Source: Staphylococcus muscae (GTDB lineage Bacteria > Bacillota > Bacilli > Staphylococcales > Staphylococcaceae). Taken from it: 64,000 nucleotides of DNA. Positions 19,830 through 28,595 of this stretch are shown piece by piece. Both the position numbers and the translations under genes were made by a program. The stretch is taken from assembly GCF_003019275.1 (NCBI RefSeq), contig NZ_CP027848.1, positions 310,001 through 374,000 on the forward strand, given 5' to 3'. The number at the start of each line of letters is the position of its first letter. The stretch's first letter is position 1. The notes under the pieces are model-generated. The model worked only from the letters and a program-made list of their open reading frames with translations, was not told the DNA's origin and made no database searches.

Positions 19830-19866
19830 TTAAGGTTTTATTAAAACATTGTTAATTTTCTTAACG
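19830..19866 (+). promoter_or_regulatory. PhoP-box-like direct repeats upstream of phoP
   Basis: TTAAGG (19830), TTAAAA (19841) and TTAATT (19852) recur with 11-bp period, and TTAACG follows at 19861, which is also the -35. PhoP of B. subtilis binds tandem TTAACA-like hexamers of about this period, so autoregulation is possible. The hexamers are degenerate and AT-rich. Confidence 0.35.
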
Positions 19867-19889
19867 TATTTCGTATTTATCGTTATAAT
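19861..19889 (+). promoter_or_regulatory. phoPR promoter
   Basis: TTAACG (19861-19866), 17-bp spacer, TATAAT (19884-19889), 34 bp upstream of phoP ATG. Good SigA spacing and a perfect -10. Confidence 0.6.
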
Positions 19890-19923
19890 ATATTTATAAA
19901 TTAACGAGAAGGGGACTTCGCAA

Positions 19924-20619
19924 ATGGTTCAAAAAGTACTGATTGTTGATGATGAGCATTCAATTGTGACATTGTTGAAATATAACTTGGAACAAGCAGG
20001 ATACACGACCGTAGTGGCACAAGATGGTGAAGAAGCACTTGAAATGGTTGATACAGTCAAACCAGATATTATTGTGTTAGATATCATGTTGCCAAAAAAA
20101 GATGGCATAGAAGTTTGTAAAACGATTCGTACAAATAAAAATTCTGTGCCAATATTAATGCTTACAGCTAAGGATGATGCTTTTGATCGTGTATTAGGTT
20201 TGGAACTCGGCGCAGATGATTACATGACAAAACCTTTTTCACCACGTGAAGTGGTGGCACGTGTGAAAGCTATATTACGTCGTGTAACATCAGCAGAATG
20301 GCAACAAGAAAACGACGACATTTACATCGGTTCGTTACGTATTCGTCCTGAGTTTTTTGAAGTATATCGAGATGGAGAACTTGTAGAGCTTACACCGAAA
20401 GAATTCGAGTTGTTATTGTACTTGATTGAGCGACAAGGCCGTGTGATTACTCGTGAGCATATGTTGAATTCTGTATGGAATTATGAATTTGCAGGTGATT
20501 CACGAATTGTCGATGTTCATATCAGTCATTTGCGAGATAAATTAGAAGAGAATCCTAAGAAACCACAGTTAATCAAAACAGTGCGTGGTCTCGGTTATAA
20601 ACTGGAGCGAGAGAAATAA
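19924..20619 (+). CDS. phoP: Phosphate response regulator PhoP (OmpR family)
   Basis: A 231-residue response regulator. The receiver domain has acidic pocket D9/D10, phospho-acceptor D53 (VLDIMLP), T81 and K103 (TKPFSP). The C-terminal winged helix ends RIVDVHISHLRDKLEENP and VRGLGYKLE, the OmpR/PhoB pattern. It should activate phosphate-starvation genes when phosphorylated by PhoR. RBS AGAAGGGG precedes ATG. The stop codon abuts the ATG of phoR. The phoPR-polA order agrees with Bacillus, which supports the name over other OmpR regulators such as WalR. Confidence 0.93.
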   Translation: MVQKVLIVDDEHSIVTLLKYNLEQAGYTTVVAQDGEEALEMVDTVKPDIIVLDIMLPKKDGIEVCKTIRTNKNSVPILMLTAKDDAFDRVLGLELGADDYMTKPFSPREVVARVKAILRRVTSAEWQQENDDIYIGSLRIRPEFFEVYRDGELVELTPKEFELLLYLIERQGRVITREHMLNSVWNYEFAGDSRIVDVHISHLRDKLEENPKKPQLIKTVRGLGYKLEREK

Positions 20620-22335
20620 ATGATTAAATTCTATCATAAATTATTACTACTACTTACAACGTTGATTGTTGTAAGTTTTCTTATACTTGGATTTTTTGTT
20701 CATAATAGTATTTATACAAATACAATGGATGATCAGCAGTTAAGAGCGAGTCAATCTGCACAACTGCTACTCGCTGCCTATCAAGAAAAAAGTGATATTC
20801 ATGCTGAACAACTTGCGAAACAGATGCATGCTAATACATTGTTAATCGAGGGTGATCAAGAAAAGCGAAGTCATTCACAGACATATCCATCACTTGATAA
20901 AGAAAAATCGGCATTGGTAGAGAAGCTTGGAAGACAGTCTGCGATTTATGAATGGGACAAAAAGTCTGGTATCTATACATATGGAAAGAAAGAGAATGAC
21001 CGGATTTTATTAATACGTGGTCATTCCGATATCGTAACAGAATTACAAATGACATTTTGGAAATATTTAATTTTTATCGGTATGCTGACGCTTGGTTTTA
21101 TCTATTTTATTGTTCGTTATATCCACCGCACATACATTAAGCCAATCAATGAAGTCTCATACGCTGCCTCTCTATTATCAGAAGGGAACTACCATATTCG
21201 TATTCCTGAAAGCAATGTAAAAGAGACAAAAGAGCTGTATCATGCTATCAATGTGTTAGCACGTCGATTGGAGAAGCTGAATCATGCACAAAAAATGCAA
21301 CGAAATCGATTGCTAACGACTTTAGAAAATATTCCAAGTGCTATTTTGATGATTGATAAAAAAGGTGAAGTAGTCGTTGCAAATAAAACATATATTGATA
21401 TGTTTCATAATGGAGAGAATGTCGAACAACGTCATTACGAAGATGTATTAGATATGGATTTGAAAAAGCTAATCGTTGAAGGATTTAAAGTTGAAAAGGG
21501 AATCTATCAACAAATTGAACTTCATTTGAATGATATTCATCAGAAATTTTTTGATGCGGCTTGCGTCCCAATCCTAACGCGAAAAAAGAAGCGGCTTCAA
21601 GGTATGGTGATCGTGTTACATGATATCACTGCATTGAAAAAACTTGAAAATTTACGTAAAGATTTCGTTGCGAATGTATCTCATGAATTGAGAACGCCGA
21701 TTACATCTATTAGAGGTTTTGCAGAAACGCTGATTGATGGTGCGAAGAATGACGCTGATTCGTTAGAAATGTTTTTAGATATTATTTTGAAAGAATCGAA
21801 CCGTATACAATCACTTGTTGAAGATTTGCTGAATCTATCAAAGATTGAACAAAACCCAACGTTGGAAAAACATCGCATTGATTTGTCACAAGTCGCACGT
21901 GATAGTTTGTCTATGATTCAACCAATTGCTGATACGAAGCAGATTACACTTGTCGACAAAATTGCCCCTCATATTTATGTGATGGCAGATGAAGATAAAC
22001 TCACACAAGTCATTGTCAATTTAATGACCAATGCAGTGAATTATTCACCTAAAAATAAAAAGGTAACATTGCGTGTTTATAATGATGTGCAACAGCATGT
22101 TATTGAAGTGATTGATGAAGGGATTGGCATTCATCACAATGAGAAATACCGCATTTTTGAACGTTTTTATAGAGTAGACAAAGCGAGAAGTCGTGATTCT
22201 GGTGGTACAGGATTAGGTTTATCTATTACGAAACATATTGTAGAAGCTTATCAAGGGAAAATAGAAGTTGAATCTGAAGAAGGACAAGGCTCGATGTTTA
22301 GAGTTGTGTTACCGAATCAAATCAAAGGTAAGTAA
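20620..22335 (+). CDS. phoR: Phosphate sensor histidine kinase PhoR
   Basis: A 571-residue membrane kinase. An N-terminal helix (about 9-29) and a second (about 147-165) bracket an extracytoplasmic region of roughly 115 residues. HAMP (about 168-220) and PAS (about 230-340) domains follow. The H-box NVSHELRTP places the phospho-histidine at H355. N-box (VNLMTNAVNYS), G1 (DEGIGI) and G2 (GGTGLGLSI) complete the ATPase domain. It phosphorylates PhoP. Start at ATG directly after the phoP stop. A strong terminator follows. Confidence 0.93.
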   Translation: MIKFYHKLLLLLTTLIVVSFLILGFFVHNSIYTNTMDDQQLRASQSAQLLLAAYQEKSDIHAEQLAKQMHANTLLIEGDQEKRSHSQTYPSLDKEKSALVEKLGRQSAIYEWDKKSGIYTYGKKENDRILLIRGHSDIVTELQMTFWKYLIFIGMLTLGFIYFIVRYIHRTYIKPINEVSYAASLLSEGNYHIRIPESNVKETKELYHAINVLARRLEKLNHAQKMQRNRLLTTLENIPSAILMIDKKGEVVVANKTYIDMFHNGENVEQRHYEDVLDMDLKKLIVEGFKVEKGIYQQIELHLNDIHQKFFDAACVPILTRKKKRLQGMVIVLHDITALKKLENLRKDFVANVSHELRTPITSIRGFAETLIDGAKNDADSLEMFLDIILKESNRIQSLVEDLLNLSKIEQNPTLEKHRIDLSQVARDSLSMIQPIADTKQITLVDKIAPHIYVMADEDKLTQVIVNLMTNAVNYSPKNKKVTLRVYNDVQQHVIEVIDEGIGIHHNEKYRIFERFYRVDKARSRDSGGTGLGLSITKHIVEAYQGKIEVESEEGQGSMFRVVLPNQIKGK

Positions 22336-22341
22336 TGTAGG

Positions 22342-22386
22342 GCTGGCAATTCATGAACATGTTATTTCATGAGTTGCCAGCTTTTT
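22342..22386 (+). terminator. phoPR terminator
   Basis: A 16-bp stem with one G-U pair: GCTGGCAATTCATGAA (22342-22357) and TTCATGAGTTGCCAGC (22366-22381), then TTTTT. Confidence 0.88.
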
Positions 22387-22473
22387 GTATACACTGAATC
22401 ACAACGTTGTGTAATAGGGTTTCATCGTATTCTATGATAAAATAAAAGCACTACTATTCTTGGAGGTAAGACT

Positions 22474-25101
22474 GTGGATAAACTGATACTAATCGATGGT
22501 AATAGTTTAAGCTTTCGAGCTTTTTATGCTTTGCCATTATTACAAAATAAAGCAGGTATTCATACAAATGCGATTTATGGATTCGTTCGGCTTTTAGAAA
22601 AAGTGCTTAAAGAAGAACAACCGACGCATTTTCTCGTTGCATTCGATGCTGGGAAAACAACGTTTAGACATGCAGATTATGCTGAATATAAAGGTGGCCG
22701 TCAAAAAACACCGACGGAATTAAGTGAGCAATTCCCTTATATACGACAATTGTTGTCGACGTATGCCATTAAAACATATGAATTAGACAACTATGAAGCA
22801 GACGATATTATTGGCACGCTCAGTCGTGAAGCAGATGAAGCAGGTATGGAAACCATTATTATTAGCGGTGACCGAGATTTAACGCAATTGGCATCGGATA
22901 ACGTAACCATTTACTATACGAAAAAAGGGGTTACAGACGTTGATCATTACACACCTGCATTTATTGCGGAAAAATATCAAGGGTTAGAGCCGAAACAAAT
23001 CATCGACATGAAAGGGCTTATGGGCGATGCGTCAGATAATATTCCGGGTGTTGCAGGTGTTGGAGAAAAAACAGCGATCAAATTGCTCAATCAATTTGGT
23101 TCTGTGGAAGCAGTATACGAAGATATTGATGCGGTATCAGGCAAAAAGTTAAAAGAAAAGTTATTAGCGAGTAAAGAAGATGCACTCATGAGTAAGAAGC
23201 TCGCAACAATCCATCGTGAAAGTCCTATCGAAGTGTCACTGGCTGATACACGTTTACCAGAATCATATGATGAGACAGAAAAAATTGCTTTATTTAAAGA
23301 ATTAGAATTTCGTCAGATGTTAGATGAAGTGGATAGTATACCTTCTGAAGAAGCACCATCGAAGACATTTGAAATATCGACAGATCTTAGAACGATTGAT
23401 TTTGAACAGTTGGACGAAGCAACTGTGCACATAGAGGTTGCAGGGGCTAACTATTTGAAAGACGACTTATTAAAGTTCGGTATTTATGATGGTGTTCAGT
23501 ATGTGGTGTCTTCAATAGAAGATCTAACGGCTCATCAACCTGCAATTAACTGGTTATCAAACGTCAATACATCGATCATCACATATGATGCGAAAAAGTT
23601 ATATACTGCAATGAAACGATTAGGTATTGATTTGCAAAACGTTACGTTTGATGCAATGTTAGCGAGTTACTTGATTGATCCGTCACAAACAATAGATGAT
23701 GTGCATTCTGTGGTGTCGCGCTTTAAAAATACACATGTTCAAGAAGATGTGACGATATATGGAAAAGGGAAGTCATATAAGGTGCCAGAAGATTCTGTAC
23801 TCAATGCACATATCGCTTCTATATTGGATGCCATCGCAATCTCAAAACCAGAAATGACAGAAACACTGGAATCGCATCAACAATTAGATTTATTAACTGA
23901 ACTTGAATTACCATTGGCTCGCATATTAAGTGAAATGGAGTTCACTGGTATTTATACAGATAGAGAAACCCTCCAAGTGATGGAATCGGACATACAACAA
24001 CGCTTAGATCAATTGATTGAGAACATTCATGAACAAGCAGGTGAAACATTCAATCTTAACTCACCGAAACAACTTGGAGTCATTCTTTTTGAGAAACTGG
24101 AATTACCAGTCATCAAAAAAACAAAAACGGGTTATTCAACTGCTGTTGATGTGCTAGAAAAATTGCATGGACAACATCCAATTATTGAAAATATCCTCAC
24201 ATATCGTACATTGTCTAAGTTACAGTCCACGTATGTTGAAGGTTTACAAAAAGTAATATGGGATGACAAGCGTATTCATACACGTTTTAATCAAACGCTT
24301 GCACAAACTGGCCGTCTGTCATCTGTTGATCCCAATTTACAAAACATCCCAATTCGTTTGGAAGAAGGGCGTCAAATCCGTAAAGCTTTCAAGTCATCTC
24401 ATGAAGATTATGTTATCTTAGCAGCTGACTACTCACAAATCGAACTGCGTGTATTGGCACATATTACCGGTGACCCTACTTTACAAAAAGCATTTATTAA
24501 TAATGAAGATGTCCATACGACAACAGCGATGAAAGTATTTAATGTTGAAGCAGACGAAGTGACATCTTTAATGCGTCGTCAAGCGAAAGCCGTTAACTTT
24601 GGTATTGTCTATGGTATTAGTGACTATGGTCTAAGCCAAAGTTTGGGTATCACACGTAAAGAAGCTCAACAATTCATTGATGATTATCTCGCACATTTTC
24701 CTGGTGTCAAAACGTACATGGAAACAATTGTTCAAGATGCGAAACAACAAGGCTATGTAGAAACATTGTTACATCGTCGTCGTTATATTCCAGATATTAC
24801 AAGTCGAAACTTTAATAAACGTGGTTTTGCAGAGCGAACAGCTATGAACTCGCCGATTCAAGGAAGTGCCGCTGATATTATTAAAAAAGCAATGGTTGAT
24901 TTTCATGAAGCTGTTCAAGTAACAGACTTTAAAGCAGAATTGTTATTACAAGTACACGATGAGTTAATCTTTGAAGTACCAAAAGACGAAGTTGAACGTT
25001 TCAGTCAATTCGTTGAAGACATTATGGTGAATGCTTTAGAATTAGATGTCCCATTAAGTGTTGAGTCTGAATATGGACCGACATGGTACGACGCAAAATA
25101 G
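22474..25101 (+). CDS. polA: DNA polymerase I
   Basis: An 875-residue family-A polymerase. GTG start with TTGGAGG upstream. Domains: 5' flap nuclease (about 1-290, with NYEADDIIGT and MGDASDNIPG), a 3'-5' exonuclease-like domain (about 300-465) and the polymerase (about 470-875) with D652 (AADYSQIELRV), RRQAKAVNFGIVYG and D829 (VHDEL). In the exonuclease-like domain the expected DxE is degenerate (VHIEVAG), as in other Gram-positive PolA, so proofreading is probably lost. Repairs gaps and removes RNA primers. Nineteen bases separate it from mutM. Confidence 0.96.
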   Translation: MDKLILIDGNSLSFRAFYALPLLQNKAGIHTNAIYGFVRLLEKVLKEEQPTHFLVAFDAGKTTFRHADYAEYKGGRQKTPTELSEQFPYIRQLLSTYAIKTYELDNYEADDIIGTLSREADEAGMETIIISGDRDLTQLASDNVTIYYTKKGVTDVDHYTPAFIAEKYQGLEPKQIIDMKGLMGDASDNIPGVAGVGEKTAIKLLNQFGSVEAVYEDIDAVSGKKLKEKLLASKEDALMSKKLATIHRESPIEVSLADTRLPESYDETEKIALFKELEFRQMLDEVDSIPSEEAPSKTFEISTDLRTIDFEQLDEATVHIEVAGANYLKDDLLKFGIYDGVQYVVSSIEDLTAHQPAINWLSNVNTSIITYDAKKLYTAMKRLGIDLQNVTFDAMLASYLIDPSQTIDDVHSVVSRFKNTHVQEDVTIYGKGKSYKVPEDSVLNAHIASILDAIAISKPEMTETLESHQQLDLLTELELPLARILSEMEFTGIYTDRETLQVMESDIQQRLDQLIENIHEQAGETFNLNSPKQLGVILFEKLELPVIKKTKTGYSTAVDVLEKLHGQHPIIENILTYRTLSKLQSTYVEGLQKVIWDDKRIHTRFNQTLAQTGRLSSVDPNLQNIPIRLEEGRQIRKAFKSSHEDYVILAADYSQIELRVLAHITGDPTLQKAFINNEDVHTTTAMKVFNVEADEVTSLMRRQAKAVNFGIVYGISDYGLSQSLGITRKEAQQFIDDYLAHFPGVKTYMETIVQDAKQQGYVETLLHRRRYIPDITSRNFNKRGFAERTAMNSPIQGSAADIIKKAMVDFHEAVQVTDFKAELLLQVHDELIFEVPKDEVERFSQFVEDIMVNALELDVPLSVESEYGPTWYDAK

Positions 25102-25120
25102 AAAGAAAGTTGGTTGAACG

Positions 25121-25993
25121 ATGCCAGAATTACCAGAAGTTGAGCATGTGAAACGTGGTATTGAACCATATGTAACAGGTCAACAAATTATTGATGTGAC
25201 ATTTTCAGATAAAGTCATTGCTGGAAAAGATGTAGGAAAAGAAACAATTATTAAAGGTATTTCATTGGATGCATTTAAAACACACAGTATTGGCTATACA
25301 ATTCAAAGTGTGACACGTCGTAGCAAATATATATTATTTATATTGAAATATGATGCAGGTGAACGAATACTGATCTCTCATCTCGGTATGGCTGGTGGCT
25401 TCTTCGTGGCACAAGATGTTGAAGATATTGTCATACCAAATTATCGAAAGCACTGGCATGTGATTTTCCATTTGGATAATGGGTTGAAATTGATTTATTC
25501 AGATATTCGACGGTTCGGTGAAATACGAAATGTAGCACAACTATCGGAATATCCATCAATTATAGAGATTGCGCCCGAACCATTTACTGATGAAGCAGAA
25601 GCACATTATCTTAGCCAGTTTTCGCATAAAAAATTTCAAAAAATGCCGATTAAACAAATGATCTTGGAACATCGTGTGATTGCAGGTTGTGGTAATATTT
25701 ATGCCTGTGAGGCGCTCTTTGATGCGAGAATCAACCCGCATACGATTGCTGGTACATTATCAATTGCACAGCGACAAAAAGTGTTTCAAAGTGTTGTAAA
25801 GGTGCTAAAAATGGGTATAGAGAATGGTGGAACAAGTATCTCGGATTATGTCCATGCAGATGGTCAACGAGGAACGATGCAAAATAATTTAAAAGTATAT
25901 AAGCAAAAAACATGTTCTAATTGTGGGAATGACATTGTTACTGCCATCATTGGTGGTAGAAATACCCACTACTGTGAGCATTGTCAATGTTAG
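25121..25993 (+). CDS. mutM: Formamidopyrimidine-DNA glycosylase MutM/Fpg
   Basis: A 290-residue glycosylase/AP lyase that removes 8-oxoguanine and FapyG. The N-terminal PELPEVE supplies the catalytic proline and glutamate after removal of Met. It has a helix-two-turn-helix ([13 protein letters not shown]) and a C-terminal zinc finger with four cysteines (CSNCGN and CEHCQC). The usual signature [14 protein letters not shown] is complete. RBS is weak (AAGTTGGTTG), suggesting coupling to polA. The coaE gene follows after 13 bases. Confidence 0.95.
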   Translation: MPELPEVEHVKRGIEPYVTGQQIIDVTFSDKVIAGKDVGKETIIKGISLDAFKTHSIGYTIQSVTRRSKYILFILKYDAGERILISHLGMAGGFFVAQDVEDIVIPNYRKHWHVIFHLDNGLKLIYSDIRRFGEIRNVAQLSEYPSIIEIAPEPFTDEAEAHYLSQFSHKKFQKMPIKQMILEHRVIAGCGNIYACEALFDARINPHTIAGTLSIAQRQKVFQSVVKVLKMGIENGGTSISDYVHADGQRGTMQNNLKVYKQKTCSNCGNDIVTAIIGGRNTHYCEHCQC

Positions 25994-26006
25994 AAAGAGG
26001 GAAATT

Positions 26007-26627
26007 ATGCCAAAAGTGATAGGATTAACAGGAGGAATTGCGACTGGAAAATCAACAGTCGCACAATTGTTATCAGCGCACGGCTTTAAAATTGTAGATG
26101 CAGATATCGCATCACGAAAAGCGGTAGAAAAAGGGTCAAAAGGCTTGGAACAAGTGCGTGAAGCGTTTGGAGAAGAAGCAATCACTGAGTCAGGCGAGAT
26201 GAATCGTCAGTATGTAGGTGAACAAATATTTTATGATAGCGGCTTACGTGAAAAATTAAATGCGATTGTTCATCCAATTGTACGTGAACTGATGGAAGCG
26301 GAAAAAGAGCGCTATTTAGCTGAAGGTCACAACGTTATTATGGATATCCCATTGTTATATGAAAATAAACTGGAAGATACCGTAGATGAAGTGTGGCTTG
26401 TGTATGCTTCGGAGCCGATTCAAGTCGATCGACTCATGGCACGAAATGATTTATCGATTGAAGATGCAAAGGCACGTGTATATAGCCAAATCTCTATCGA
26501 CAAAAAAAGTAGAATGGCAGATGTCGTAATCGATAACCTTGATACGACGTTAGAGTTAAAACAAAATGTTGAAAAGCTCTTAATTGAAAAGGGCTATATT
26601 GAACCTTATACAAATACAGAAGAATAA
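26007..26627 (+). CDS. coaE: Dephospho-CoA kinase
   Basis: A 206-residue P-loop kinase. ATG 26007 has GAGGG upstream; an in-frame extension from 25923 lies inside mutM and is not supported. Walker A is GGIATGKST (9-17); other conserved parts are VDADIASR and [11 protein letters not shown]. It phosphorylates dephospho-CoA, the last CoA synthesis step. Last gene of polA-mutM-coaE. Its terminator has an IS inserted in the T-tract. Confidence 0.95.
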   Translation: MPKVIGLTGGIATGKSTVAQLLSAHGFKIVDADIASRKAVEKGSKGLEQVREAFGEEAITESGEMNRQYVGEQIFYDSGLREKLNAIVHPIVRELMEAEKERYLAEGHNVIMDIPLLYENKLEDTVDEVWLVYASEPIQVDRLMARNDLSIEDAKARVYSQISIDKKSRMADVVIDNLDTTLELKQNVEKLLIEKGYIEPYTNTEE

Positions 26628-26632
26628 AGATG

Positions 26633-26675
26633 AAAAGCACATGGAATTCACATAGGAGTTCCATGTGCTTTTTTC
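26633..26675 (+). terminator. coaE terminator, interrupted at its T-tract by IS copy 2
   Basis: AAAAGCACATGGAA (26633-26646) pairs perfectly with TTCCATGTGCTTTT (26659-26672). The T-tract forms part of the 8-bp target duplication (26670-26677), so the IS landed at the very end of the terminator and regenerated the T-run. Confidence 0.9.
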
Positions 26676-26677
26676 GG
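26670..26677. repeat. 8-bp target-site duplication, IS copy 2 left
   Basis: TTTTTCGG, repeated exactly at 28455-28462. Confidence 0.9.
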
Positions 26678-28454
26678 GGAAGTCCATTTTTTGTGGTGGG
26701 CAGATAATTTAAAGTAACTAATTTTATATTTAACTTAATCATAACACGTAGTAATCATTACATTCATTTAAGCGTACAGTTATTCATTAATTGTACGCTT
26801 TTTGAGTACTATCATTTCTTTAATACTCACTTGCCAAGGCGCCTCACTTCAACTAATTTTGGCTTTATTGAATAAGTGAAGCCAAAATGGATTTTCAGTT
26901 CGGCTTGTTGCCTTAGGCGTCTCGTATTAGAAATGATTTTACACTATACAGTTATATGAGTGTTTGTGACATGTTAAGTTGTGATTACTAGGTAATCTTT
27001 ATGCAACACAGTTTAATAGCCCTTGCTTTTTAGAACGTTGATACAGCTTAAAAATGATGAGTATTCTCGCTTTAAAGTTATTAAAGTTGCGATAGCCATA
27101 TGATACACGTTTAATAAGCTTAATTTTATTATTGATACCTTCAATCGCTCCATTGTTAAACTTCGGGTACTTGATTGTTGAGTAAAGGACATACTCGTAT
27201 TTCTTATAGAATCGAATGATACGCCAAACACCACGTGATACATGCTTCTTTTCGACACCCATTAAAGTTTCTTTGAAACGTAACCAGTCACATTGTTTCA
27301 ATGCTTCACGAAGTTGATGAACTAACATATAAGTGTCATAGAGCTGCTGATCAAGACTTAGTAGATATGTTAAAACATCTCTTGATGTTGTGTACGTTTT
27401 GAAAGACTTCGACCAAAAGTATTCATAACTATTAATATCCTGCCTGTCAGAAAGAAAGAGTTTCCAGTGCTTTTTCATTTTCGTGTAATCTGTTGATGAT
27501 CGATAGCGATAAGCATTCATTACAGAAATACGTTGCTTATTTAATTCACGATTAAGGTGCTGAACAATGTGAAAGCGATCAAAGATCAAAATCGCATTTG
27601 GAAATACTTCATGAATGAAGTTGATGTATGGTTCATACATATCAGCAGTTACAGTTTTAACAGCTAATCGTTCACGTCGATCAAAGCGATAGAAGTACTC
27701 TTTGAGTTTATGAATACGTCTATCTTCTAAGATATCAATAATCTGATTCGTTTCATTATCTATAAACAAAAAACTCATCGCTGTTGTCACGTTCTTAACG
27801 CTTTTAAACTCATCTATGGAGATATGTTTTGGCAATCCAGATGAAGGTTTGACTATTAATGATTGTGAGAGTTGATGAATACATCTTTTAACTGTACTCG
27901 GTGAAACACTACAATCATGAGCGATATCTATCTCACACTGTACACGTGTGAGTTTATCCTGAATCGCTAATTTCACACGGTTGGTAATAAAGCAGTTACT
28001 ATCAACAATGTTTGTTTGAGCCGTAAAAGTCTTTAAACAATGTAGACACTTAAAGCGTTCTTTCGCTAAATTAAGATAAACATTGGATTCTTGAGATTTT
28101 AATAGTGTTAAACGCGAAACGCGTTTACCATGCTTATGGATTTGCCCATCATTGACACAACCACACTTCATACAAGCTTTGGGTGTATAAGAAAGTGTTC
28201 CATAAACAACCGTAGAAAGCCGACCACGCACTTCTACATCTTCTTCCACCTTAAGAACTTGAATATTTTCATCTTTTATTTTTAGTAGTTTTAATATATC
28301 ATTACACATAGGCGCATCATGTCTCCTCTTTATTTTTTTGTTTAGTCACTTAAAATTATAGAGGCATGAGCGCTTTTTTTGTATCCAAATGATTTAAAAC
28401 ATAAAAAAGGCGGGATAGCATTTCATGCCATCCCACCACAAAAGGTGAACATCC
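26678..28454 (-). mobile_element. ISL3-family insertion sequence, copy 2, inverted (1777 bp)
   Basis: Same element as 11564-13334 in opposite orientation, bounded by exact 8-bp repeats TTTTTCGG. It is 6 bp longer than copy 1, explained by one small insertion after the transposase. Ends on the element's own strand are GGATGTTCACC (transposase-start side) and GGAAGTCCATT (far side), both followed by TTTTGTGGTGGG. The outer 11 bp differ from copy 1 although the interior is nearly identical. It lies between the coaE terminator and the gapB promoter and interrupts no gene. Confidence 0.95.
26999..28309 (-). CDS. ISL3-family transposase (copy 2)
   Basis: A 436-residue intact transposase identical to copy 1 except for two substitutions near the C-terminus (KKQGLLNCVA instead of KKQELLSCVA). 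The catalytic D166, D244, E390 and the cysteine-rich N-terminus are retained. The start context is the same: AGGAG then two out-of-frame ATGs before the true ATG. Convergent in direction with polA-mutM-coaE. Near identity of the two copies indicates recent spread. Confidence 0.93.
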   Translation of the reverse strand: MCNDILKLLKIKDENIQVLKVEEDVEVRGRLSTVVYGTLSYTPKACMKCGCVNDGQIHKHGKRVSRLTLLKSQESNVYLNLAKERFKCLHCLKTFTAQTNIVDSNCFITNRVKLAIQDKLTRVQCEIDIAHDCSVSPSTVKRCIHQLSQSLIVKPSSGLPKHISIDEFKSVKNVTTAMSFLFIDNETNQIIDILEDRRIHKLKEYFYRFDRRERLAVKTVTADMYEPYINFIHEVFPNAILIFDRFHIVQHLNRELNKQRISVMNAYRYRSSTDYTKMKKHWKLFLSDRQDINSYEYFWSKSFKTYTTSRDVLTYLLSLDQQLYDTYMLVHQLREALKQCDWLRFKETLMGVEKKHVSRGVWRIIRFYKKYEYVLYSTIKYPKFNNGAIEGINNKIKLIKRVSYGYRNFNNFKARILIIFKLYQRSKKQGLLNCVA

Positions 28455-28462
28455 TTTTTCGG
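28455..28462. repeat. 8-bp target-site duplication, IS copy 2 right
   Basis: TTTTTCGG, identical to 26670-26677. Confidence 0.9.
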
Positions 28463-28515
28463 CCACAAATGAGTTATTCAACAATCAAATAATAGGTTAT
28501 AAATAAAAATAATAA

Positions 28516-28529
28516 AGAAAACGGTTTCA
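28516..28529 (+). promoter_or_regulatory. cre-like site upstream of gapB
   Basis: AGAAAACGGTTTCA matches 13 of 14 positions of TGNAANCGNTNNCA (first base differs). It abuts the putative -35 of gapB. Confidence 0.4.
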
Positions 28530-28554
28530 TTTATTTTAAATTATGTTATACTCT
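28525..28554 (+). promoter_or_regulatory. gapB promoter
   Basis: TTTCAT (28525-28530), 16-bp spacer, TATACT (28547-28552). The -10 is embedded in the upstream CcpN-like box. Confidence 0.5.
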
Positions 28555-28573
28555 TAAATATAAGTATAACACA
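28542..28573 (+). promoter_or_regulatory. Two CcpN-like operator boxes at gapB
   Basis: TATGTTATACT (28542-28552) and, on the other strand, TGTGTTATACT (28563-28573) both fit the CcpN consensus TRTGHYATAYW as I know it from B. subtilis. Together they form a 9-bp inverted repeat TGTTATACT...AGTATAACA with a 10-bp gap, covering the -10 and start site. In B. subtilis CcpN represses gapB on glycolytic substrates. The match is read directly; regulation here is inferred. Confidence 0.65.
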
Positions 28574-28595
28574 TTTCTAAGGAGTGCTTTTTAAC

